This document shows positions 23,752 to 29,690 of a stretch of 29,690 nucleotides of DNA, one piece after another. The notes below the pieces were generated by a model. The model saw only the letters and a program-made list of their open reading frames with translations, was not told where the DNA came from and did not search any database. A program made the translations under genes and the position numbers. The stretch spans positions 1 through 29,690 of the forward strand of contig JAMPED010000019.1 in NCBI GenBank assembly GCA_023665325.1, in the 5' to 3' direction. Numbering within the stretch: position 1 is the first letter of the stretch; each line of letters begins with the position of its first letter. This DNA is from Acetobacter sp. Its GTDB lineage: Bacteria > Pseudomonadota > Alphaproteobacteria > RF32 > CAG-239.

Positions 23752-23780
23752 TTGACTTTTGGCGGGAAGCATTTTATGGT
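23752..23780 (+). promoter_or_regulatory. Sigma70-type promoter of the glycosyltransferase gene
   Basis: TTGACT (23752-23757), 17 bp, TATGGT (23775-23780). Start near 23787. It diverges from the promoter at 23676-23704. Confidence 0.5.
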
Positions 23781-23811
23781 TTAGGATAAGTTTAAGAGGA
23801 TGATATTGATT

Positions 23812-25296
23812 ATGAAGGCATTTTTTCAAACATTTAGAGGACAAAGCTGGTTCATAGTTATTGCTACCACAATTATTTACGGACTATGTCTTAATAATCT
23901 TAACTTATGGGGAGATGAAATTTATTCTGTTTTGATGGCAAAAGACAGCTTTACTGAGATGTGGCAGCTTTTGACAACAGAAGATTCTAAACCGCCGCTT
24001 TATTATGTGTACCTAAAAGGGATATTACTCCTGTTTCCTAAACATTACGAAATTTGGGCGGCACATTTTGCTTCTTTTTTGTTACTGATTGTAGCGCAAC
24101 TTTTTTCTTTAACAGTAATGCGGCGAGATTATGGTGATAGGGTCGCGCTTTGGATGGCCATAATATTGGCACTTATGCCCTGTTCTTTATGGTTGGCTCT
24201 TGAAGTACGGACATATATGCTCTCGGCACTGCTCTTATTTATGGCGCTTATTTATGGCTTACGACTATTGGATAAACCATCTAATGCAGATTTCATTAAA
24301 TTTGGAATTATTACAATTTTGGCTTTGTATTCGCATTACTACTGTACAATCTGGATGTTATGTTTATATGCTGGGATATTCGTTTGTATGATACATAACC
24401 GGCAATTTACAAACTATGGAAAGAAGTTTTTATTTATTGCTGTTGGTGTTGCAATCTTATTTGCACCGTGGCTGTTGATACTGTTCCATACTGCTGGGGA
24501 AATTAGCCAATCTTGGTATGTTGATTGGGAATTTGTGCGTTATAGCCCTTTATTTTTCTTTAATCCATTTGATCCGGAAATTTTACAATCTAACTTTTTT
24601 ATGGCGACACAATTTATAACTGTTTCTTTTAGCTTTATTGTGTTATCTGGAATTTTAGGAATGACAGATGCTCCTTGTAAAGTCAAACGCTTATATTGGT
24701 TTGCTTTGGGAACATTTTTTTGTTCTTACTTACTCCTCATTGGTCTGTCGTTTGCCATACGTCCATTAGTGACGGCTCGATATCTCAAAATTTTTGCACT
24801 GGTTTGGTACACGGCTGGAGTAGTTGTGTTAACACAGATTAAAATATTCAAAAAAACTTTTGCAATTTTAGCAGTATTATTATTTGGCTTTAGTTATGTC
24901 GACATTCGAACAGTAGCATTTGATACAAAATATCAAGATGCAGTAAGGGAAATTCGCCAATTTATTCCACGGACAGAAAAGTTAATCACGCTTGATAATG
25001 CTAATTTGTTTTGTGAATATTATCTACCAGAATACACTTGCTTAAGTATTGTGGGCGAAACTGGAGAAATTTTACGCAAACCCTCAATATTAAAGAATAT
25101 ATCATATTATAGCCAAGAAGCTCCCGAAACATCTTTTGTACTGTCTATCTATTCGATAATGGCTGATTATACGGATTGCATAACATATAACTCAATATAT
25201 CGCCGTGGTCAAGAATTGAAACTTTGTAAACTTCCGAAACAAACTACCGAAAAAAAACTAAAAGACAGCCTTAATTTGCGTTTAAAAAAATATTAA
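23812..25296 (+). CDS. GT-C family membrane glycosyltransferase (GT39/ArnT-like)
   Basis: About 494 residues with some ten or more transmembrane segments and a soluble C-terminal domain of about 120 residues. The first large periplasmic loop starts NLNLWGDEIYS, giving the acidic Asp-Glu pair (D35-E36 from ATG 23812) expected for GT-C enzymes that use polyprenyl-phosphate sugars, and is followed by DSKPPLYYVYLKG, the KPPLYY motif typical of GT39/PMT_2-type proteins. The acceptor may be a lipid, glycan or protein and cannot be told. ATG 23812 is preferred to 23800, because AGAGG abuts 23800 with no spacing. It is a single gene between a divergent orphan and the kinase-mla operon. Confidence 0.8.
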   Translation: MKAFFQTFRGQSWFIVIATTIIYGLCLNNLNLWGDEIYSVLMAKDSFTEMWQLLTTEDSKPPLYYVYLKGILLLFPKHYEIWAAHFASFLLLIVAQLFSLTVMRRDYGDRVALWMAIILALMPCSLWLALEVRTYMLSALLLFMALIYGLRLLDKPSNADFIKFGIITILALYSHYYCTIWMLCLYAGIFVCMIHNRQFTNYGKKFLFIAVGVAILFAPWLLILFHTAGEISQSWYVDWEFVRYSPLFFFNPFDPEILQSNFFMATQFITVSFSFIVLSGILGMTDAPCKVKRLYWFALGTFFCSYLLLIGLSFAIRPLVTARYLKIFALVWYTAGVVVLTQIKIFKKTFAILAVLLFGFSYVDIRTVAFDTKYQDAVREIRQFIPRTEKLITLDNANLFCEYYLPEYTCLSIVGETGEILRKPSILKNISYYSQEAPETSFVLSIYSIMADYTDCITYNSIYRRGQELKLCKLPKQTTEKKLKDSLNLRLKKY

Positions 25297-25301
25297 ACAC
25301 A

Positions 25302-25329
25302 TTGACTCTTAAAAAAAAATGGTTATAGT
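25302..25329 (+). promoter_or_regulatory. Sigma70-type promoter of the kinase-mla operon
   Basis: TTGACT (25302-25307), 16 bp, TATAGT (25324-25329). Start near 25336 gives a leader of about 32 nt with GAGGA just before the ATG. Confidence 0.65.
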
Positions 25330-25367
25330 TACGTTAATACTTTATTAACTTTTAATATAGAGGAACT

Positions 25368-26225
25368 ATGACCGGCACAACAAAAAAACCATACGTTATT
25401 GGATTAGGCGAAATTGTTTTTGATATTATGCCGGATAGTCGGAAACTTGGTGGTGCTCCGGCAGACTTTTTGCACTATGCCGTTAAATATGGAGCTGATG
25501 GGAATCTTATCAGCGCTATTGGAGCAGATGACCTTGGTCGAGAAGTCGTCAGTGAATTACAAAAGTTTAACATTAACCCTGTTTTGGCTGTAACGCCCTA
25601 TCCTACTGGTCGGGTTTTGATTTTTAAAAGTCCAAGCGGCGGACATACCGCACATATTCTTGAAAATGCTGCTTGGGACTATATTCCTGCAACCGAAGCT
25701 GCTGAGGAATGTATTGCAAAAGCTGAAGCTGTTTATTTTGGAACATTGGCTCTCAGAAAGGCCTATTCTAAAGCAACAGTACTGGATTTAATTGATGCTG
25801 CCCCTAAAGATGCTTATAAATTTTTTGACATCAATTTGCGCCAAAATTACTATGACAAAGAGATTATCAGTTGCCTATTAGAAAGAGCTAATATTTTAAA
25901 ACTCAATATTGATGAGTTGAAAACACTTAAAAACCTTTTTGCAATGCGAGGAAGTGCTGAAGATATCTGCCTACGTTTAAAACAGCAATATCATTTGGAA
26001 TATGTAATTTTATCTGATGCTGCTAAAGAAAGCAAAATTTGGGGAAAAGACAACTTACTGACAACAGTAAAAAATAGTCGTATTCACCAGTCTTTTGCCT
26101 TTGGTGCTGGAAATGCGTTTGCAGGTGCATTCATTACGGCTCTTCTCAGCGGTGCAACACAACAAGAAGCACACGAAACAGCTAATTTAGCAGCTGTTGA
26201 AGTGTGTCGCTCCACAAAAGGATAA
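25368..26225 (+). CDS. PfkB-fold carbohydrate kinase, probably catalytically altered
   Basis: A 285-residue ribokinase/PfkB-family protein closest in style to fructokinases: YVIGLGEIVFDIMPD start, LGGAPADFLHYAVKYGA (PfkB signature 1 region, residues 27-43), IGADDLGREV, YPTGRV and FDINLRQNYY. Signature 2 normally reads DTxGAGDxF with the Asp as catalytic base; here it is FAFGAGNAFAGAF, so the base is Asn249, and the preceding Asp-Thr is missing. The usual TLG..G nucleotide loop reads ILSDAAKESK (214-223) and has lost its glycines. It may be a pseudokinase or sugar-binding protein. GAGGA precedes the ATG by about 5 nt. Next gene, mlaE, begins 24 bp downstream. Confidence 0.8.
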   Translation: MTGTTKKPYVIGLGEIVFDIMPDSRKLGGAPADFLHYAVKYGADGNLISAIGADDLGREVVSELQKFNINPVLAVTPYPTGRVLIFKSPSGGHTAHILENAAWDYIPATEAAEECIAKAEAVYFGTLALRKAYSKATVLDLIDAAPKDAYKFFDINLRQNYYDKEIISCLLERANILKLNIDELKTLKNLFAMRGSAEDICLRLKQQYHLEYVILSDAAKESKIWGKDNLLTTVKNSRIHQSFAFGAGNAFAGAFITALLSGATQQEAHETANLAAVEVCRSTKG

Positions 26226-26249
26226 ATAATAACGGAGAGAACGTATACG

Positions 26250-27383
26250 ATGGCGATAAAACTAAACATAAGCACAGACGATGCAGGCAAAAACGAAGCC
26301 ATTATATCATTTCAAAATAAAACGCCTGTTAATCAAGCAGAAATTGATGCCGTAAATTATGAACAAACCCTTGAGCTATGGAAGAAAAAAGGGATTAAAA
26401 CGGTTTATCTGCAGCTTGAGGGAGATACATTTTCAACAGTATTGGCGGCAGAGGCTTACGCTTGGGGAAAAAAATTACAAACAAAGGGCTTTCGGGTTGA
26501 TTTTAGCCGATTACCAACAGATTTGCGTGATTTATTAGCGTTGACAGTTGCCGCAGCAAATATGCCTCCTGCGGATAACAAAGGAGAAACTGATTTTTTA
26601 ACCAAAGTGGGGACGAACTGGATTGCTCTTATTAAAAACGTGAAAAATAGTCTTACTTTTATTCGTGATATGATGTCATCTGTCGTACGCTTTTTTTCGG
26701 GTAAAGCAATTTATCGTAAAAAGGATTTTTGGTTTATTTTTGCTGATTGCAGCTATAAAGCTGTTGGAATTGTAGCTTTAGTCAGCTTTTTAGTTGGACT
26801 GATTTTGGCTTTTGTAGGTGCTTTGCAGCTTAAAACCTTTGGAGCTGGTATTTATGTTGCTAGTATGGTTACGCTTGGGATGACACGCATTATGGCGGCA
26901 ATTATGGTTGGGATTATTATGGCGGGACGGACTGGTTCTTCCTTTGCGGCAACCCTTGGTACTATGCAGGTTAATGAAGAAATTGACGCTTTGAAAACTT
27001 TTGGAATCAAGATTACAGACTATTTAGTGACACCGCGAATGATTTGTTTGGTTGCGGTTATTCCATTTTTAACGATGCTTGCGGATGTGTTAGGCATTTT
27101 AGGCGGAGCTGTTGTTGGGGTTAGTTTTTTAGATTTAACTTCATCTGCTTATTTTGAATATTCTATTAAAGCATTGGAATTGAGAAATATTTTGGTTGGT
27201 TTGCTACATAGTCTAATTTATGGTGTTATTATTGCAATTTGCGGCTGTTATGAAGGTTTAAATGCTGGACGTGATGCGGATAGTGTTGGTAAAGCCACTA
27301 CAGGAGCCGTGGTGACATCTTTGGTTTGGATGATTGTCGCGACAGGTATTTTAACGGTTATTTTAGAGGAGCTTGGGATATGA
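26250..27383 (+). CDS. mlaE: MlaE-type ABC permease with N-terminal STAS-like domain
   Basis: The inner-membrane permease of the Mla (maintenance of lipid asymmetry) type phospholipid transporter. A 377-residue protein: the C-terminal 240 or so residues are the MlaE/YrbE permease with about five spans, the GIVALVSFLVGLILAF segment and the conserved EIDALKTFGI (EQ-loop-like) motif. The first 110 residues look like a STAS-type domain (alternating strands and helices, EGDTFSTVLAAEAYAWGKKL), which in E. coli is a separate protein, MlaB. Such fusions are common in alphaproteobacteria. GGAGAG lies upstream of the ATG, and the stop overlaps the mlaF start (ATGA). Confidence 0.9.
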   Translation: MAIKLNISTDDAGKNEAIISFQNKTPVNQAEIDAVNYEQTLELWKKKGIKTVYLQLEGDTFSTVLAAEAYAWGKKLQTKGFRVDFSRLPTDLRDLLALTVAAANMPPADNKGETDFLTKVGTNWIALIKNVKNSLTFIRDMMSSVVRFFSGKAIYRKKDFWFIFADCSYKAVGIVALVSFLVGLILAFVGALQLKTFGAGIYVASMVTLGMTRIMAAIMVGIIMAGRTGSSFAATLGTMQVNEEIDALKTFGIKITDYLVTPRMICLVAVIPFLTMLADVLGILGGAVVGVSFLDLTSSAYFEYSIKALELRNILVGLLHSLIYGVIIAICGCYEGLNAGRDADSVGKATTGAVVTSLVWMIVATGILTVILEELGI

Positions 27384-28132
27384 CAAAAGAGATTATCACC
27401 GTTAAAAACCTCCGTGTAGCGTATGGTGATTTTGTGTTATTTGATGATATTAACTTCAGTGTTAATGAAAAAGATATTTTTATCATTATGGGAGCTAGTG
27501 GCTGCGGTAAAAGCAGTATGCTACGGGTTTTAACTGGTTTGGTGACACCAGTTAAAGGTGAAGTTTTAATTGATGGAAAAGACTTTTCTGCTGCAGATGA
27601 AACAGAGAAAAATGAAATTATGAAAAAATGCGGCGTTATGTATCAGAGTGGTGCCTTGTTTTCATCTATGACATTGAAAGAAAATGTGGCGATGCCTTTA
27701 GAGCTATATAGTTCTTATTCGACACAAGAAATTTCTGAACTTGCCTCTTATAAACTGGCATTAGTTGGATTAGGTGGTTTTGATGATTTTTATCCTTCAG
27801 AAATATCGGGAGGAATGAAAAAACGAGCGGCTTTAGCACGAGCTCTGGCTCTTGATCCGAAAATTGTTTATTGCGATGAACCATCTGCAGGACTTGACCC
27901 TATTAGTTCTAAACGGCTTGATGATTTATTTAAAGAGCTTAATCAGACATTAGGGACAACTTTTGTGATTGTGACACACGAGCTACAATCTATTTTTAAC
28001 ATTGGGACAAACTCTATCTTTTTAGACGGCAAGGTTAAAAACATTACCGGACGAGGCAACCCTAATGAGCTTTTAAAAAACCCGCCGAACGCGGAAATCT
28101 ATGAATTTTTAACCAGAGGAAAAAAAGAATGA
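27380..28132 (+). CDS. mlaF: MlaF-type ABC transporter ATPase
   Basis: The ATPase of the Mla lipid transporter, working with MlaE and MlaD. A 250-residue protein from ATG 27380: Walker A GASGCGKSS (38-46), Q-loop MYQSGALFSSMTLKENV (typical of the MlaF/Ttg2A group), ABC signature SGGMKKR (143-149), Walker B IVYCDEP (162-168) with the following SAGLDP, and the switch histidine in IVTHE. The frame is open further upstream to 27326, but that would overlap mlaE by 58 bp, while ATG 27380 forms an ATGA overlap with the mlaE stop. The stop in turn overlaps the mlaD start by ATGA. Confidence 0.95.
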   Translation: MTKEIITVKNLRVAYGDFVLFDDINFSVNEKDIFIIMGASGCGKSSMLRVLTGLVTPVKGEVLIDGKDFSAADETEKNEIMKKCGVMYQSGALFSSMTLKENVAMPLELYSSYSTQEISELASYKLALVGLGGFDDFYPSEISGGMKKRAALARALALDPKIVYCDEPSAGLDPISSKRLDDLFKELNQTLGTTFVIVTHELQSIFNIGTNSIFLDGKVKNITGRGNPNELLKNPPNAEIYEFLTRGKKE

Positions 28133-28950
28133 TAAAACAACCGAATATGAAATTGATAGGATTATTTATCAGCGTGAGCTTGGTGGCACTGTTTTTGATG
28201 TTTGCATATTTTTTAAAATCTAAATTCAGTGATAATGAAACGACTGTAGTGATGTATTTTGACGAATCGGTTAAAGGACTCGACACCGGCGCTCCTGTAT
28301 TATTCAAAGGGGTTAAAATTGGCGAAGTTTCCTCTGTGCGACTAAGAGCAAACCTTAAAAATATGAAGTTTCTCATTCCGGTTTATGCTAAAATTTATAA
28401 CGGAAAATCATTGATTACAGATACTTCAGATGAGCGAGAACGCTTAAATCAATTCATTTCTCACGGGTTACGGGCGCAGTTAGCTATTAACTCTGTTATT
28501 ACCGGTCAGCTTTTAGTAGAGCTTGATATGTTCCCTGATTCTAAAGCTATTTTGCACGAAGAAGCTGGTGGAGCATACGAGATTCCGACAATACCGTCTC
28601 CTTTTGCTGAAATTTCAAAGAGTTTGCAGGTGATGCCAATTACAAAAATTGCGCAAGATGTTCATAATATTACCCAAACTTTGGATAAAGAACTTCCACC
28701 GCTTTTGAAACAGATGAATATGACATTGGATACGATTGATAATATCCTACTTGAAAATAAGAACAATACTGCGAAAATGGTTGAAAATGTTGGTGGTGCT
28801 GCGCAAGCTATTGATTCGTTGGTGGATGAAAACGCCGCAAGTATTGCCGCAATGATTGAAAGTTTTTCTTCAGCGGCGGCTTCTATGAAAAATTTGACAG
28901 ATTACTTACAGATGTATCCAAATGCACTTATTACAGGAAAGGATTATTAA
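28129..28950 (+). CDS. mlaD: MlaD-type MCE domain lipid-binding protein
   Basis: A periplasmic substrate-binding subunit of the Mla type transporter, anchored by one N-terminal span (about residues 7-28). The MCE domain follows (about 37-140), with the usual VYFDESVKGLDTGAPVLFKGVKIGEV pattern (here VMYFDESVKGL) in which GAPV.FKGV.VG.V is diagnostic. The C-terminal 130 residues are helical and rich in Asn, Leu and Ala with a heptad tendency, giving a coiled coil or tunnel extension. At 273 residues it is longer than E. coli MlaD (183) and more like Ttg2C/YrbD homologues in alphaproteobacteria. The start overlaps the mlaF stop. Confidence 0.93.
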   Translation: MIKQPNMKLIGLFISVSLVALFLMFAYFLKSKFSDNETTVVMYFDESVKGLDTGAPVLFKGVKIGEVSSVRLRANLKNMKFLIPVYAKIYNGKSLITDTSDERERLNQFISHGLRAQLAINSVITGQLLVELDMFPDSKAILHEEAGGAYEIPTIPSPFAEISKSLQVMPITKIAQDVHNITQTLDKELPPLLKQMNMTLDTIDNILLENKNNTAKMVENVGGAAQAIDSLVDENAASIAAMIESFSSAAASMKNLTDYLQMYPNALITGKDY

Positions 28951-28951
28951 G

Positions 28952-29518
28952 ATGAAGAAGATTTTGATTTTGGCTTTAGCGGTATTAACAACAGCTTGTT
29001 CAAGCCCTACCCCGCATTTTTATCAGCCGATTGCTGTACAAACTGTAACGGTAACCTACCCAAAAGTAAAATCTACCTTGTTACTTAATCAGGTTTTGTT
29101 ACCTGCTGAAGCAGCTCGTCCGCAAATTACAACTATTGGGGCAAAAGACTATGATGTTAGAATTGACGAATTTAATCGTTGGGGAGCGACACCTGAGAAA
29201 TTAGTTCAACGTGTTTTAAACCAAAATCTGTCATTAGCTTTACCGAATGCCATAATTGAAAATCAGACACCACTCAGAAAGAATTATAAATATGCCGTTG
29301 CTGTAGAAATTACAGAGATGAGTGGTAAGCTGGATAAATTTGCGACACTCAAATCTTCTTATTTCATCAGAAATAAAATGGGACGTGTTGTTAAATCTGG
29401 TCGATTTGCCAACTCTGTTGAGATATCTGGTGGATATGAAGAGTATGTGCCGGCTCAAAGCTCTTTGTTAGGTGAATTAGCTGAGTTAATTGCTAAAGAT
29501 ATTGCCAGATTGCCATAG
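28952..29518 (+). CDS. ABC-type transport auxiliary lipoprotein (PqiC/DUF330-like)
   Basis: A 188-residue outer-membrane or periplasmic lipoprotein. The signal peptide ends in the lipobox TTAC (Cys16). The mature part has the features of the PqiC/ABC-transport auxiliary family (DUF330-type): FYQPIAVQ near the start, LLLNQVLLPAEAARPQI.T, DVRIDEFNRWGATPEKLVQRVLNQNL, and a C-terminal YVPAQSSLLGELAELIAKDIA segment, where the E.x.W...L...I...L pattern is typical. It probably bridges MlaD to the outer membrane. The upstream frame extends to 28922, but ATG 28952 starts the signal peptide and has AGGAAAGGA before it. One base separates it from the mlaD stop. Confidence 0.85.
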   Translation: MKKILILALAVLTTACSSPTPHFYQPIAVQTVTVTYPKVKSTLLLNQVLLPAEAARPQITTIGAKDYDVRIDEFNRWGATPEKLVQRVLNQNLSLALPNAIIENQTPLRKNYKYAVAVEITEMSGKLDKFATLKSSYFIRNKMGRVVKSGRFANSVEISGGYEEYVPAQSSLLGELAELIAKDIARLP

Positions 29519-29557
29519 GTAAATAAAAATATTGACAAAAACGTAAATGATAAAAGA

Positions 29558-29623
29558 GTCAATAACCCCGCTGCAAGCAACGGGGCATGGAATTTGAAGC
29601 GCTGCAAGCAGCGGGGTATTGAC
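29558..29623. repeat. Nested palindrome with internal direct repeat
   Basis: The outer arms are 29558-29574 and 29608-29623, reading GTCAATAACCCCGCTGC and GCAGCGGGGTATTGAC, complementary except for one extra base. Inside, a 17-bp direct repeat GCTGCAAGCA(A/G)CGGGG-type unit occurs at 29569-29585 and 29600-29616 with one mismatch. A smaller hairpin CCCCG...CGGGG (29566-29585) can form instead. It may also act as terminator for the mla operon, though there is no clean T-run. Confidence 0.75.
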
Positions 29624-29682
29624 CCTCGCGGCATTCGCCAAATGTCCATGCACGCATGGCCACTTGGCTCATTGCCCGCGGG
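29623..29682. repeat. Large imperfect cruciform palindrome
   Basis: Inner arms 29637-29651 and 29654-29668 (GCCAAATGTCCATGC and GCATGGCCACTTGGC) pair over 15 bp with two non-Watson-Crick positions around a 2-nt loop. Outer GC-rich arms CCCTCGCGGCA and TGCCCGCGGG add further, imperfect pairing. The element is far more GC-rich than the genes around it and runs almost to the end of the window. Confidence 0.7.
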
Positions 29683-29690
29683 AATAAAAA

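Noticed and set aside
27326..27379. Longer start for mlaF
   Set aside because: It would overlap mlaE by 58 bp; the ATG at 27380 overlaps the mlaE stop in an ATGA junction and matches the family N-terminus.
29529..29556. TTGACA at 29532 as a promoter reading rightwards
   Set aside because: The only -10-like sequence is 13 bp away, too close; at 17 bp there is no match, and no gene follows within the window.

Overview
The window looks like chromosomal DNA of an AT-rich alphaproteobacterium, probably an uncultured anaerobic or host/gut-associated lineage near Rhodospirillales; this placement is inferred from gene content only. The pointers are TrmFO, a ChpT-type histidine phosphotransferase, PriA upstream of an F1-only operon atpH-A-G-D-C (the F0 genes are not here, as in many alphaproteobacteria), an MlaE permease with a fused N-terminal STAS-like domain, and GC-rich palindromic intergenic repeats of the kind seen in Rickettsiales and relatives. 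HydG, the [FeFe]-hydrogenase maturase, points to an anaerobic H2-metabolising lifestyle. No tRNA, rRNA, CRISPR array, transposase, integrase or phage gene was seen.

Layout. 1-230: gene-free mosaic of three different palindromic repeats. 266-4925: small, mostly individually transcribed genes: a thioredoxin-fold lipoprotein, a small orphan, a GNAT acetyltransferase, a helical-repeat orphan, hydG and elbB. 5104-6366: an M16 processing-type protease, convergent with and 2 bp from a two-gene minus-strand unit (outer-membrane barrel, then GtrII-like membrane glycosyltransferase). 8976-11911: minus-strand operon trmFO, an orphan, and a divergent squalene/phytoene-synthase-like gene. 12032-15818: plus-strand run of an exported orphan, chpT-like gene and priA. 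15902-16552: an NGW-repeat orphan. 16728-21749: the F1-ATPase operon, with a 14-codon ORF translationally overlapping atpA. 22006-25296: a small membrane protein, a duplicated-motif orphan and a GT-C glycosyltransferase. 25368-29518: an operon of a PfkB-fold protein with altered catalytic residues, followed by a complete inner-membrane Mla-type lipid transport set (mlaE, mlaF, mlaD and an auxiliary lipoprotein). 29558-29682: nested GC-rich palindromes.

Regulation. Several near-consensus sigma70 promoters (TTGACA-like, 16-17 bp, TATAAT-like) can be read directly, and most gene ends carry clear intrinsic terminators. A subset of genes (at 794, 2653, 4190, 15902, 22006 and probably 5104) have short AT-rich leaders with no Shine-Dalgarno sequence, whereas others have clear AGGA/GGAG sites.

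No known defence or mobile system was found. The most unusual items are the coupled mini-ORF before atpA, the apparent pseudokinase heading the Mla operon, the trmFO-linked isoprenoid-synthase-like gene with eroded Asp motifs, and the dense palindrome clusters at both ends. All functional calls come from motif recognition by eye; no database search was run.
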